The translations under genes and the position numbers were made by a program. Positions 16,919 through 26,371 of a DNA stretch of 60,383 nt are shown one piece after another. Position 1 is the stretch's first letter; the number at the start of each line of letters is the position of its first letter. A model generated the notes under the pieces. It saw only the letters and a program-made list of their open reading frames with translations, made no database searches and was not told the origin of the DNA. Origin of the DNA: Aphanothece hegewaldii CCALA 016 (GTDB lineage Bacteria > Cyanobacteriota > Cyanobacteriia > Cyanobacteriales > Microcystaceae); the NCBI RefSeq assembly GCF_003007785.1, contig NZ_PXOH01000026.1:1-60383 (forward strand), written 5' to 3'.

Positions 16919-17536
16919 TTACTCTCCTTTAAATATATCTTCTGCGGTTAATTTTAACTCAGGAAAACTCTTAGAATTGATTAACTCATTGCCTCTAAAT
17001 TGAATGGATTGATACTCACCATTTACAAGATTATATATCGTTAAAGTTGGCTGTTTAGGAGAGCCAATAAACTTTCTTCCACCTAAACCTAAATAATCAA
17101 TAATCCAATATTCAGCAATACCTATTGATTCATAAACATCTAATTTGAGAGCATAATCATCACTCCAATTGCTGCTGACTACTTCAATAACTAATTGTAT
17201 AGATTGTCCGAAGATAATTGTAGATTCTTTTTCCCATCTCGGTTCATTTTTAATAAATTCCTTCTTTAAAACAATAACATCTGGCTCATATCCAGATAAA
17301 TCATCTGCCTTAATAAGACATTCTTTTGGTATAAAATAAGGTAAACCCAACCGTCGAATCTCGAAACTGAGTTCATTCATGGAAAATCCAGCAATTTGAG
17401 AATGTTTTCCTCGCGGTTTAGGCATTGATATAATCACTCCATCATGCAATTCATAACGATTTTCTGAGCTTTCTGGATACCAGTGAATAAACTCATCAAA
17501 ATTAACCAAATTTGTTTTTAATAAAGATAAAATCAT
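16919..17536 (-). CDS. Uma2-family protein (PD-(D/E)XK nuclease fold)
   Basis: 205 aa. The fold signature is visible: YELHDGVIISMPKP, then GYEPDVIVLKK, LVIEVVSSNW and EYWIIDYLG. The D in EPDV and the E in IEVVS are the expected nuclease-core residues. Uma2 proteins are abundant in cyanobacteria, often near toxin-antitoxin genes, with no settled function. It lies 27 bp downstream of a small antitoxin-like gene on the same strand. Confidence 0.85.
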   Translation of the reverse strand: MILSLLKTNLVNFDEFIHWYPESSENRYELHDGVIISMPKPRGKHSQIAGFSMNELSFEIRRLGLPYFIPKECLIKADDLSGYEPDVIVLKKEFIKNEPRWEKESTIIFGQSIQLVIEVVSSNWSDDYALKLDVYESIGIAEYWIIDYLGLGGRKFIGSPKQPTLTIYNLVNGEYQSIQFRGNELINSKSFPELKLTAEDIFKGE

Positions 17537-17563
17537 ATTTGTTTTCCCATTTATTAATGTGAA

Positions 17564-17788
17564 TTAACTCATCCATTCTGAGTGACGCAGTTGGCGTACC
17601 CATTCGGTACTATCTTTTAAATCTTCTCGCTCCTGCCACATTCCAACAAAAGGTTCATTTTTCATCCTTAAAGGTTGAACTTCTTTAGCTTCAGAAGTTT
17701 TCTTTAACTGAATATCAAGTAAATGTTTTTCTTCCTGACTTAGAGAATTAATAATATTTACTAAAGAATTAATTAATTGAGTATTCAT
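17564..17788 (-). CDS. Small antitoxin-like protein upstream of Uma2
   Basis: 74 aa. The C-terminal segment PFVGMWQEREDLKDSTEWVR followed by LRHSEW is characteristic of cyanobacterial antitoxins usually paired with PIN toxins. The N-terminus is a helix (INSLVNIINSLSQEEKHLLD). Here the downstream gene is a Uma2 protein, not a PIN toxin, so the pair may be unusual or the true toxin lost. Its promoter region faces trmFO, 52 bp away and divergent. Confidence 0.65.
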   Translation of the reverse strand: MNTQLINSLVNIINSLSQEEKHLLDIQLKKTSEAKEVQPLRMKNEPFVGMWQEREDLKDSTEWVRQLRHSEWMS

Positions 17789-17840
17789 AATAAACGATCG
17801 ATCATAGTTATAGAATTATTCTATGTTAAAATAACAATCT

Positions 17841-19178
17841 ATGAATTATTCTACCGTTCATGTTATTGGCGGCGGTTTAGCTGGAACTGAGGCCGCATGG
17901 CAACTCGCAAGCGCTGGTATTCCTGTTGTTTTTTCGGAAATGCGTCCAGTTCGCTCCAGTCCTGCCCATCATACCGCCGAATTAGCCGAGTTAGTCTGTA
18001 GTAATTCCTTTGGGGCGAAAGAAAGCGATCGCGCAGCCGGTTTACTACACGAAGAATTGCGCCGTCTTAATTCAATTATCATCCAAAAAGCCGATCAACA
18101 CGCCGTACCCGCAGGCGGTGCCTTAGCCGTAGATCGAGCGATATTCAGCCGAGAACTCACCGAAACCCTCGCCAGTCACCCATTAATCGAATTTCGCCGC
18201 GAAGAAGTAACCGAAATCCCCACAGATAGTATAGTTGTTCTAACCACTGGACCCCTAACCAGTCCCGCATTAGCGCAAGATCTCCAACGCTTTACGGGGA
18301 TGGACTATCTTAGCTTTTTCGATGCCGCTAGTCCCATTGTTACGGGAGATTCCATCAATCAAGATATCGCATTTCTCGCCTCTCGCTACGATAAAGGAGA
18401 AGCCGCCTACTTAAATTGTCCTTTTACTAAAGAGCAATATCTTGACTTTTTACACGAATTGTGCATAGCCGAACAAGCCGAATTAAAAGACTTTGAACGC
18501 GAGACAGCCAAGTTTTTTGAAGCTTGTCTCCCCATAGAAGAACTCGCTAGACGCGGTGAAGATACGATGCGTTACGGGCCACTAAAACCCGTTGGTCTTT
18601 CGGATGCTCGTTATACCGGACAAAGACCCTATGCTGTGGTACAGTTACGCCAAGAAGACAAAGCCGGGCAACTTTGGAACATGGTCGGTTTTCAGACGAA
18701 TCTAAAATGGGGTGAACAAAAACGCATTTTTAGCATGATTCCAGGGTTAGAAAACGCCGAATTTGTCCGGATGGGTGTCATGCACCGTAATACTTTTATT
18801 AATTCTCCTCAGTTACTTTCCCCTAGCTTACAGTTTAAGACCTGTCCGACTTTATTGGCAGCCGGTCAATTAGTGGGAACCGAAGGCTATACCGCAGCAG
18901 CAGCAGGAGGATGGTTAGCGGGAACGAATGCCGCTAGATTAATCTTAGGACTAGAACCCCTTACTTTACCTGTAACAACTATGATGGGGTCATTGTTTGA
19001 GTTTATCAGTTCCGCATCTGTCAAACATTTTCAACCGATGCCCCCGAATTTTGGTATATTACCCAGTTTTGACGCAAAAATCCGCAGTAAACGGGAACGA
19101 TATCAAGCATACCGCGATCGCTCTCTAGCTGATCTAGAAACTTGGAAAACTCAACTCAAACAGCCTTGTTTAACCTAA
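17841..19178 (+). CDS. trmFO: Methylenetetrahydrofolate-tRNA-(uracil-5-)-methyltransferase TrmFO
   Basis: 445 aa, standard length. It starts with the FAD site [19 protein letters not shown] and carries [25 protein letters not shown] (with a conserved cysteine) and [11 protein letters not shown], all family hallmarks. It makes 5-methyluridine at position 54 of tRNA, using methylene-THF and FAD, in the cytosol. The gene is followed by thrB after only 4 bp, so the two are probably co-transcribed, although they are not metabolically linked. Confidence 0.95.
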   Translation: MNYSTVHVIGGGLAGTEAAWQLASAGIPVVFSEMRPVRSSPAHHTAELAELVCSNSFGAKESDRAAGLLHEELRRLNSIIIQKADQHAVPAGGALAVDRAIFSRELTETLASHPLIEFRREEVTEIPTDSIVVLTTGPLTSPALAQDLQRFTGMDYLSFFDAASPIVTGDSINQDIAFLASRYDKGEAAYLNCPFTKEQYLDFLHELCIAEQAELKDFERETAKFFEACLPIEELARRGEDTMRYGPLKPVGLSDARYTGQRPYAVVQLRQEDKAGQLWNMVGFQTNLKWGEQKRIFSMIPGLENAEFVRMGVMHRNTFINSPQLLSPSLQFKTCPTLLAAGQLVGTEGYTAAAAGGWLAGTNAARLILGLEPLTLPVTTMMGSLFEFISSASVKHFQPMPPNFGILPSFDAKIRSKRERYQAYRDRSLADLETWKTQLKQPCLT

Positions 19179-19182
19179 AAAT

Positions 19183-20094
19183 ATGAATTCTGTTACCGTC
19201 ACTGTACCCGCAACCACCGCAAATATCGGCCCCGGTTTTGACTGTTTAGGGGCAGCTTTAACCCTGTATAATGATTTTACTTTTACCATTCTCGATACTC
19301 CAGAAACCGTAGAAATTAGTGTCACGGGAACAGAAGCGGCAAAAGTAGGCACTGACAAAGATAATTTATTGTATAAATCTTTTCTTTCGTTATATCAACA
19401 CGCAGGTTTAACCCCACCACCCATAAAAATCGAAATTGGCTTAAATGTACCTTTAGCGCGTGGTTTAGGAAGTTCTGCTACAGCAATTGTTGGCGGTTTA
19501 GTTGGTGCAAATGAACTAGCGGGGCAACCCTTTAGTATCAATGATGTAATGGAACTTGCGATCGCCCTTGAAGGTCATCCAGATAACGTTGTACCAGCTT
19601 TATTCGGAAAATGTCAATTATCCGTCGGACAGCCTGGAAACTGGCAAATTTGCGAAATTCCTTGGCATGATGATCTTATTCCCATCGTCGCAATACCTAA
19701 CTTTGAACTCTCTACCGAAGCCGCCCGCGCCGTATTACCCAAAGATTATAGCCGACAAGATGCTATTTTTAATATCGCGCATATGGGCTTATTAATTCGT
19801 GGACTGGAGACAGGAAACGGCAACTGGTTAAGTCAAGCAATGGATGATATGATTCATCAACCCTATCGTCTAACCCTAATTAAAGGATACGATGCCGTCA
19901 AACTAGCCGCCTTAGCGAGTGGGGCTTACAATGTAGTAATTAGTGGTGCAGGTCCCACTTTACTCGCTTTAGCCTATCGTCCGCAAGCAGAATATGTCGT
20001 TACAGCAATGCGCGAGACTTGGGCAATGGAAGAAGTGGAAGCCGATGTACAGATATTAGCATTAGACTTAGAAGGTGTAAGGGTTAAGCCTTAG
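19183..20094 (+). CDS. thrB: Homoserine kinase
   Basis: 303 aa GHMP-superfamily kinase. N-terminal VTVPATTANIGPGFDCLGAA is the homoserine kinase signature, and the ATP loop is VPLARGLGSSATAIVGG. It phosphorylates L-homoserine to O-phosphohomoserine, the substrate of threonine synthase. The C-terminal ISGAGPTLLAL is the third GHMP motif. It follows trmFO closely. Confidence 0.95.
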   Translation: MNSVTVTVPATTANIGPGFDCLGAALTLYNDFTFTILDTPETVEISVTGTEAAKVGTDKDNLLYKSFLSLYQHAGLTPPPIKIEIGLNVPLARGLGSSATAIVGGLVGANELAGQPFSINDVMELAIALEGHPDNVVPALFGKCQLSVGQPGNWQICEIPWHDDLIPIVAIPNFELSTEAARAVLPKDYSRQDAIFNIAHMGLLIRGLETGNGNWLSQAMDDMIHQPYRLTLIKGYDAVKLAALASGAYNVVISGAGPTLLALAYRPQAEYVVTAMRETWAMEEVEADVQILALDLEGVRVKP

Positions 20095-20116
20095 ATAAGC
20101 GTATTAATACTGATGC

Positions 20117-20431
20117 TTAATGACGAACCCATTTAGCGTCAGTGACTAAACAAACTCCGCCCCCTTTTTTGAGAATTGGGTTAATTTTTTCCACAAGATG
20201 ACTCAGTTGAGTTTCATCTTTACAAACCGTCATCACATAACTACCACTAAAAGCACAACCGATATCCGAACAAGATATACCGCGATCGCCTTTTCCTGCC
20301 GTATCATCAATCACTGTATAACCCGATACTTGAACTTCATCTAAAATCCTCAAGGTTTTTTCTAAATAAGAGTGATTTACAATAATTTCTACTCTTTTTA
20401 CTTCCTCAAAAAAACTCATTACTTCATTCAT
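20117..20431 (-). CDS. sbtB: SbtB-like PII-family regulator of the adjacent SbtA
   Basis: 104 aa with a ferredoxin-like PII fold pattern: VKRVEIIVNHSYLEKTLRIL, GYTVIDDTAGKGDRG, and a final beta strand VCLVTDAKWVRH. It lies 3 bp after sbtA on the same strand. SbtB proteins bind adenine nucleotides and cAMP and inhibit the bicarbonate transporter SbtA. Compared with the Synechocystis protein as I remember it, this one has a different T-loop and lacks the C-terminal CGPxGC redox loop, so it belongs to a divergent SbtB type. Cysteines in ISCSDIGCAF could be redox-active instead. Confidence 0.8.
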   Translation of the reverse strand: MNEVMSFFEEVKRVEIIVNHSYLEKTLRILDEVQVSGYTVIDDTAGKGDRGISCSDIGCAFSGSYVMTVCKDETQLSHLVEKINPILKKGGGVCLVTDAKWVRH

Positions 20432-20434
20432 TTT

Positions 20435-21415
20435 TTATATTCCTATTCCAATCAGTTTAATAATTTCTAAGTAAAGTGGAATTCCGACAATAATATTAAA
20501 GGGAAAAGTTAAAGCTAAAGCCATTGAAACATAAAAGCTAGGATTGGCTTCTGGTATTGTTAATCTCATTGCAGCAGGAACAGCGATATAAGATGCACTA
20601 GCACACAAGACAGCAAATAATAAAGCATTTCCCACCGTAAAGCCTAAACCTTTGGCGAGGAGAATTCCTAACAACGCATTTAACATCGGAATGAGTAGAG
20701 AAAACCCGACTAAAAATGAGCCTGTTTTTTTTAAATCTTTAATTTTTCTAGCGGCAATTAATCCCATATCTAAGAGAAAAAAGGTTAACACCCCATAAAA
20801 AATACCCTGGGTAAAAGGTTCTAATTTTTGCCATCCTTTCTCACCTGTAAGCATTCCAACAATTAAACTTCCTACCAAAAGAAAAACCGAAGCATTTAAA
20901 AAAGCTTCATGTAAAACTTTAGGCCAAGAAAACTCTTCATTAGTTTCTTTTTTTGCTGCAAAAACCCTGACCAAAATTAGACCAACAATAATAGCTGGGG
21001 ACTCCATTAAAGCAAGTGCTGCCACCATATGACCACCATAAGGAATCTGTAGCTTTTCGAGAAACGAACTCGCTGTAATAAATGTTACCGCACTAATTGA
21101 ACCATAAGCCGCCGCGATCGCTGCCGCATTATAATCATCTAACTTTAATCTTAAAATAAAAAAGGTATAGACTGGCACAAGACAAGCCATTATAATAGCT
21201 GCTAGTAATGACAGAATAACTTCTGTATTTAACCCACTTTCTGCAAGTTCATATCCTCCTTTAAACCCAATTGCTAAAAGTAAATAAAGTGAAAATAACT
21301 TTGGCAATGGTGGCGGAATTTCTAAATCAGATTTGACAAAAACCGCTATCATTCCCAAAAAGAAAAAGAGAACGGGCGGATTTAAAATGTTGAATAATAT
21401 CAAATTTCCATCCAT
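20435..21415 (-). CDS. sbtA: Sodium-dependent bicarbonate transporter SbtA
   Basis: 326 aa with about ten membrane segments in two inverted halves. Recognisable parts are NPPVLFFFLGMIAVFVKSDL at the N-terminus, AAAYGSISAVTFITA and ALMESPAIIVGLILVR. The family imports bicarbonate with sodium at the plasma membrane for the CO2-concentrating mechanism. It is shorter than the ~370 aa of Synechocystis SbtA, mainly because the loop between the halves is short. It forms an operon with the PII-like gene behind it. The ~155-bp region upstream holds the divergent promoters of sbtA and chrA, but no operator could be read with confidence. Confidence 0.9.
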   Translation of the reverse strand: MDGNLILFNILNPPVLFFFLGMIAVFVKSDLEIPPPLPKLFSLYLLLAIGFKGGYELAESGLNTEVILSLLAAIIMACLVPVYTFFILRLKLDDYNAAAIAAAYGSISAVTFITASSFLEKLQIPYGGHMVAALALMESPAIIVGLILVRVFAAKKETNEEFSWPKVLHEAFLNASVFLLVGSLIVGMLTGEKGWQKLEPFTQGIFYGVLTFFLLDMGLIAARKIKDLKKTGSFLVGFSLLIPMLNALLGILLAKGLGFTVGNALLFAVLCASASYIAVPAAMRLTIPEANPSFYVSMALALTFPFNIIVGIPLYLEIIKLIGIGI

Positions 21416-21592
21416 AAGCTATTAAGATATGTTAAGGTCACGGTTAACTATGATTAAAATACTATACACGTTTAATCGTCCAATCAAAGAAAATGATTGA
21501 AACTTTTAAATGATGATACATTTTAAAATCAATCATCCGAGACACCAAAGCAAAAAAGTTTTAGACTGTAGGTGATTTGTCCAACAATCATC

Positions 21593-22753
21593 ATGAGTAC
21601 ATCTACTTACCCAAACTTAAAAAACATAACATTACTTTTCTTAAAAATCGGTATAATTGGTTTTGGCGGACCGGCTGCACACATCGCACTAATGGAAGAT
21701 GAGGTTGTTAACCGTCGTCGCTGGATGTCTAGAGAAGATTTTCTCGATTTAGTTGGGGCGACTAATCTCATTCCTGGTCCGAATTCGACAGAAATGGCGA
21801 TTCATATCGGTTATATTTTAGGTAGATTGCCAGGACTCATTTTAGCTGGAGTTTGCTTTATCTTACCGGCTGTTATTATTACTGGTTTTTTTGCTTGGAT
21901 GTATCAGTCTTTTGGCACTCTCCCACAAATTGCACCTTTATTTTACGGTCTTAAAGCGGTTGTGTTGGCCGTTATTTTAAATGCAGTTTGGAAACTAGGA
22001 CAAAAAGCGATTAAAAATCGTAAATTATTAATCATTGGCTTAGGCGTAGTGGGATTATTATTACTAGGCTTTAATGAAATCATTGCACTTTTAGTGGGTG
22101 GAATTGTCGGAATGTTGTTTTTAAATTTATTATCTAACCAAGCAACCACAACAATGATTTTAGGCGGTTTTGGAGTAAGTTTAGTCGCTCAAACATCGAC
22201 AGGTGTAAGTACTTTAGTAACTCCCAGTCTAGGGCAACTTGGATTATTTTTTCTCAAAGTAGGTAGTGTATTATTTGGCAGTGGATATGTTTTAGTTGCT
22301 TTTCTAGAAGGAGAATTAGTTAATCAATATCACTGGTTAACCCAACAACAATTATTAGATGCAGTCGCTATCGGACAGTTTACACCAGGTCCCGTTCTTT
22401 CTACAGCCACATTTATCGGCTATATTATTTTAGGAATTCCAGGGGCAATTATCGCCACTGTTTGTATATTTTTACCGTCTTTTTTCTTTGTATTGGCTTT
22501 AAATCCACTTATTCCTAAAATGCGACAATCAAAATGGGCAAGTGCTTTTTTAGATGCAGTGAATGTCAGTGCTGTAGCATTAATGGCGGTTGTCTTATTA
22601 AAATTAGCATACTCAACCCTTTTACAACCTGTTGATTTAGGTGCGATCGTCATTGCTCTTGTTGCTACTATTTTATTATTACGTTACAAAATCAATACAA
22701 CTTGGTTAATCATAGGAGGAGCGCTCGTTGGATGGTTAATCAAAATAGTTTAA
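21593..22753 (+). CDS. chrA: Chromate-type (CHR) ion transporter
   Basis: 386 aa from the ATG at 21593. A GTG at 21572 would add seven residues, and neither start has a clear RBS. Two CHR domains are present, each with the family motifs: GFGGPAAHIALMEDEVV and GPNSTEMAIHIGY in the first half, and GSGYVLVAFLEGELV and GPVLSTATFIGY in the second. CHR proteins export chromate or sulfate-like anions through the inner membrane. Only family membership supports the substrate. It is divergent from sbtA. Confidence 0.88.
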   Translation: MSTSTYPNLKNITLLFLKIGIIGFGGPAAHIALMEDEVVNRRRWMSREDFLDLVGATNLIPGPNSTEMAIHIGYILGRLPGLILAGVCFILPAVIITGFFAWMYQSFGTLPQIAPLFYGLKAVVLAVILNAVWKLGQKAIKNRKLLIIGLGVVGLLLLGFNEIIALLVGGIVGMLFLNLLSNQATTTMILGGFGVSLVAQTSTGVSTLVTPSLGQLGLFFLKVGSVLFGSGYVLVAFLEGELVNQYHWLTQQQLLDAVAIGQFTPGPVLSTATFIGYIILGIPGAIIATVCIFLPSFFFVLALNPLIPKMRQSKWASAFLDAVNVSAVALMAVVLLKLAYSTLLQPVDLGAIVIALVATILLLRYKINTTWLIIGGALVGWLIKIV

Positions 22754-22854
22754 ATTTATCTCCAAAGAAAAGTCTTAAAAAAGATCTAGTATGCCCAATC
22801 GGGATAAAATGAGAAACTAATAGCAATCACGAGGGGAAAAGTATTATCCCAATA

Positions 22855-23520
22855 ATGAAAACCAAGAAAGCATCCTCAACAACATCGGTGCAGACTCCTA
22901 AAATTGTCGCGGTGGTGAATGGTAAAGGGGGAGTCGGAAAAACAACGACATCCGTTAATTTAGCGGCAATTTGGGGGGAAAAACACGAAGTATTGTTAGT
23001 AGATGCAGATCCTCAAGGTTCGGCGACATGGTGGATAGAACGTAGTGACGCGGGTATGGATTTTGATTTAACGAAAGAAACCGATACTCAATTACTATCC
23101 GACTTACGCAAAGTAAAAGACTATAATTTAGTAGTGATTGATACCCCTCCCGCTTTACATTCTGAGGTTTTCCAAACAGTCATTCAATCATCTGATTATT
23201 TGGTATTACCGACACCACCCGCACCGATGGACTTGACAGCATTAATTGAAACGGTACAAACTGCTGTCATGCCTTTGAAGATGCCATATCGAGTCTTGTT
23301 AACGAAAGTCGATTCTCGCAGTCTAAAAGAAACTTTAGAGGCACAAAATACCCTCCTAGAATTAGGAATACCCGCGTGTCATGCTTTTATACGTTCTTAT
23401 AAAGCCCATGAAAAGGCAGTTTTAGACGGTTTACCGATTAAAGAATGGCGCGGGAAAAATGCCTCTGAAGCCGCCGCCGACTATCGCCGTGTTGCTGAAG
23501 AATTAGAAAGAGACTGGTAA
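22855..23520 (+). CDS. ParA-family ATPase, possible McdA
   Basis: 221 aa. The deviant Walker A box is [16 protein letters not shown] with both signature lysines (K24, K29). Walker A' is [14 protein letters not shown] and Walker B is LVVIDTPP. ParA/MinD ATPases dimerise on DNA or membrane and move cargo with a partner protein. The partner gene follows 5 bp downstream. The short length and a coiled-coil partner with a C-terminal tryptophan suit type 1 McdA, which positions carboxysomes, better than plasmid or chromosome ParA (no ParB-like gene). This assignment is inference. Orphan ParA is the alternative. Confidence 0.85.
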   Translation: MKTKKASSTTSVQTPKIVAVVNGKGGVGKTTTSVNLAAIWGEKHEVLLVDADPQGSATWWIERSDAGMDFDLTKETDTQLLSDLRKVKDYNLVVIDTPPALHSEVFQTVIQSSDYLVLPTPPAPMDLTALIETVQTAVMPLKMPYRVLLTKVDSRSLKETLEAQNTLLELGIPACHAFIRSYKAHEKAVLDGLPIKEWRGKNASEAAADYRRVAEELERDW

Positions 23521-23525
23521 TTATT

Positions 23526-24083
23526 ATGAAAAAAAAACTATCTGATTTACTACGCGAAGAAGTAGCCAAAGAAAACCCGACAACCGAGGGAGAAACCCCC
23601 ACTGCTAAAACATCTCGTCGCCGAAATACAACCCCCGAACCTGAATCAGTTACTCCGCCGCATACCACAGAAATCGAAGAAAGTCCAGATATAAAATTAG
23701 AATTAGAAAAACAACAGAATTTAGTTAAAACCTTACAAGAACAAGTTAAAGAAAAACAAGCCTTAGAAACCGAAATCAAGGAAATAAACCAACAATTAGA
23801 ACAGCAATTACAAGAAAAACAAACCTTATCGAATCAATTAAGTGAAGCTCAAACCCAAATTGAAGACCAAAAAAAGTTAATCGAAAAATTATACGCCCAG
23901 TTGATGGAAAAACAGGAAGAGCAATCACTTAAATTTGAACCCGAACCCGAACCCGAACCCGAACCCCCAAAGGCGGCGATCGTACAAAATTTTAGAAGAT
24001 CATCGAATTATGTCGAACGTTTAATCGCCCCAAATGGATCATCTAGAACCCTTTCCGATGAAGTTATTGGATGGTTTGATTAA
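23526..24083 (+). CDS. Coiled-coil partner of ParA, possible McdB
   Basis: 185 aa. A basic N-terminus (MKKKLSDLLREEVAKE) and a disordered, T/E/P-rich stretch (about 15-55) lead to a long Q/E/K-rich coiled coil (about 57-138). An EP repeat, encoded by five GAACCC hexamers at 23937-23966, comes next. The conserved-looking C-terminus YVERLIAP...TLSDEVIGWFD ends with a tryptophan beside an acidic residue. McdB proteins are disordered, coiled-coil, glutamine-rich and carry an invariant C-terminal Trp near acidic residues. That match and the ParA neighbour support McdB. Sequence alone cannot prove it. Confidence 0.7.
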   Translation: MKKKLSDLLREEVAKENPTTEGETPTAKTSRRRNTTPEPESVTPPHTTEIEESPDIKLELEKQQNLVKTLQEQVKEKQALETEIKEINQQLEQQLQEKQTLSNQLSEAQTQIEDQKKLIEKLYAQLMEKQEEQSLKFEPEPEPEPEPPKAAIVQNFRRSSNYVERLIAPNGSSRTLSDEVIGWFD

Positions 24084-24133
24084 AAAATTGCGTCAGAATA
24101 TGGGAAGACCGAAAAACTTAGGATAAAAATCTG

Positions 24134-25573
24134 ATGACAACAAAGGCAACGGCTCAACCGATATCTTTTGAGCAACGATTAGATGAGTCTAACATTACCC
24201 GTACCATGTGGTTATTGTGGGCATTGTCCGCCGGATTAATTGCACTAGATGGGTTTGACTTATTTATTATTGGCCTTGCACTCCCATTCTTACAACGCGA
24301 TTTTACACTTAGTGCCACCGAAGTAGGAGCCATTGCTGTCGCTGCTTTAGCGGGTTCACTGGTGGGCGCACTGACACTAGGGCCGCTTACTGATAAGATT
24401 GGCCGTCAGTTAATGTTACTCGTCGATATTGCGATTTTTGTTGTTGCTACGGCGGGAACTGCTTTCGCTTGGAATGCGATTTCTTTAATTATTTTTCGCT
24501 TTCTTGTTGGTGTAGGAATTGGGGCGGATTATCCGATTAGTGTGTCTTATATCACCGAAAATGTCCCCTCTCGGCTGCGGGGACGTATGGTGATTGGTGC
24601 GTTCACATTTCAGGCTTTTGGCGCACTTTTAGGGGCAATTACGGGGCTAGTCGTTATCCATCTTTTTCAAACTTTTTACCCAGATTCCGAGTTACCCGCG
24701 ATTCAGTATGCTTGGCGTTGGATGCTTGGAGTTGGCTTAGTTTTAGCGATTTTTGTCGGTATTTTACGTTTTAGTTTTTTGCACGAAAGCCCTCGTTATT
24801 TTATCGCAAAAGGAGACTATGAAGCCGCAACCCAATCCGCCTCAGATTTACTCAATGAACCGATTAAGATTACACCCGAAACTGATCCAAGAGAACGCGA
24901 ACCCAGTCTAGAATATGGTACATTATTCACGCCTCCCTATATTAGAAGAACGCTTTTAACGACGATTCCTTGGTTTCTACAAGATATTGCGACTTATGGC
25001 ATCGGGATTTTTACGCCCGCGATTATTGGTGCTTTAGCTTTTTCTAATCAAACTGACTTTCTCGATAAAGAATTCGCCTCCGCAAAAGGAGCCGCTTTTG
25101 TCGATATATTTCTAATTATTGGCTTTATCGTAGCTATTCTTCTCATTGAGCGCGTCGGACGCATTAAATTACAAATTGTCGGTTTTGTTGGTATGGCGGT
25201 TGGGCTTGTAATTTTGGCGGCATCTGATGTAATTGATGATGGGAGTAGGTTTGATGTCGCCTTGGTCTTTTTAGGCTTTTTTGTGTTTAATTTAATGATG
25301 AATGCTGGCCCAAATTCCACAACTTTTCTCTTATCGGGTGAAGTTTTCCCGACTTCGATTCGGGCTTCTGGTGCGGGATTTGCGGCGGCGGTAGCAAAAG
25401 CAGGGGCGGTTTTAGGGGCGTTTGCTTTGCCCATTTTACAAAAAGATTTTGGGACACCGATTTTACTTGTTATACTGGCTGTGATCTGTGTTTTGGCTGC
25501 TGTGTTAACTTACTTTTTTAAAGTCGAAACCACAGGACGATCGCTACAATCGGTGAGTTTTGACGAGTATTAA
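24134..25573 (+). CDS. MFS transporter, sugar/metabolite porter type
   Basis: 479 aa with 12 predicted membrane segments. MFS signatures are visible: the loop 2-3 motif GPLTDKIGRQ, FLVGVGIGADYPISVSYI, ESPRYFIAKG after helix 6 (the PESPR/ESPRWL-type motif) and the loop 8-9 motif ERVGRIKLQ. N-terminal LDGFDLFIIGLALPFL resembles metabolite:H+ symporters (phosphate, aromatic acids, sugars). The substrate is not evident. It is monocistronic on the plus strand, after the ParA pair. Confidence 0.88.
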   Translation: MTTKATAQPISFEQRLDESNITRTMWLLWALSAGLIALDGFDLFIIGLALPFLQRDFTLSATEVGAIAVAALAGSLVGALTLGPLTDKIGRQLMLLVDIAIFVVATAGTAFAWNAISLIIFRFLVGVGIGADYPISVSYITENVPSRLRGRMVIGAFTFQAFGALLGAITGLVVIHLFQTFYPDSELPAIQYAWRWMLGVGLVLAIFVGILRFSFLHESPRYFIAKGDYEAATQSASDLLNEPIKITPETDPREREPSLEYGTLFTPPYIRRTLLTTIPWFLQDIATYGIGIFTPAIIGALAFSNQTDFLDKEFASAKGAAFVDIFLIIGFIVAILLIERVGRIKLQIVGFVGMAVGLVILAASDVIDDGSRFDVALVFLGFFVFNLMMNAGPNSTTFLLSGEVFPTSIRASGAGFAAAVAKAGAVLGAFALPILQKDFGTPILLVILAVICVLAAVLTYFFKVETTGRSLQSVSFDEY

Positions 25574-25705
25574 TTTCTACTTTATTCTTCTTGACAATAA
25601 AGCCAATATATGATATGTAAAAAGATTGGCAATGGGACTGACATCCTAATCATAAACGACTATTGTAGAGATAAATCGTTAAATTAATGAAAAGGAGCAT
25701 TAAAA

Positions 25706-25858
25706 ATGAAAACGATCGTAACCCTATTGCTCATTCTAGGCGTGACTTTTAGCCCCACTTTGAGGGCAACGGCAACAGAGTACGAACATCATGGGGATCA
25801 TTTTACATTTGCTGCTAATAGCGATTGTAAAGGCGATAAAGATGACGATTGTCGATAA
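25706..25858 (+). CDS. Small secreted protein with acidic Cys-bounded tail
   Basis: 50 aa. A strong RBS (AAAGGAGC) precedes the ATG. Residues 1-23 form a signal peptide (MKTIVTLLLILGVTFSPTLR, then ATA), with likely cleavage near TATA/TE. The mature part has a His-rich patch (YEHHGDHF) and an acidic loop between two cysteines (C41 and C49, DCKGDKDDDC). That could bind metal ions (for example Ca, Cu or Zn), but this is only suggested by composition. No family recognised. Confidence 0.6.
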   Translation: MKTIVTLLLILGVTFSPTLRATATEYEHHGDHFTFAANSDCKGDKDDDCR

Positions 25859-25870
25859 ACGCCTTTTAAA

Positions 25871-26290
25871 TTACGGGTTAAATAACTCGAAAACCTGTCG
25901 GCAAAATTGCTTTAGCTTGTCTACAACATCTGCCACTGGTTGATAAGATCCGACTAATTGCCAGTCATCGATCGTAGACATTCGCCAAGCTTGCCCTTGA
26001 TGATTGAAAGCAACTATCTCTACCCCTATGAGACGTTCTTTCTTTTCTTCTGGATCTTTATGAAAGCGAATTTGGACAAGAATACTCCGACTCTGAAAGC
26101 GTGGACTCCAACCGGGTAAATGGAACCCAATATCGATCGAATTAGGATCAATCCATTCACGGGTATCAGGATCATTATGCCAGGGTTTGAGGTCTGCCCT
26201 AGCATCAGGAAAAGCTAACTTAAATAAGCTGACTACAGAAGCAATTTTAGTAGCGAGTTCTAATCCTTTTGCTTGTTCGGATGCGTTCAT
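25871..26290 (-). CDS. Conserved cyanobacterial hypothetical protein, 139 aa
   Basis: Soluble alpha/beta protein: helix (AKGLELATKIASVVSLFKLA), then SIDIGFHLPGWSPRFQSRSI, a strand ILVQIRF, and a C-terminal helix KLKQFCRQVFELFNP. I recognise the style of a small conserved family in cyanobacteria but cannot name a function. It is convergent with the small secreted protein gene, ending 12 bp from its stop. Confidence 0.7.
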   Translation of the reverse strand: MNASEQAKGLELATKIASVVSLFKLAFPDARADLKPWHNDPDTREWIDPNSIDIGFHLPGWSPRFQSRSILVQIRFHKDPEEKKERLIGVEIVAFNHQGQAWRMSTIDDWQLVGSYQPVADVVDKLKQFCRQVFELFNP

Positions 26291-26371
26291 GTTTCTTTTA
26301 TAACACTTGGGTGCTTTTATCTTTGGTTAATAACTATTTAATACAAGTTAACCTAGATTGGCTGCTGTATC

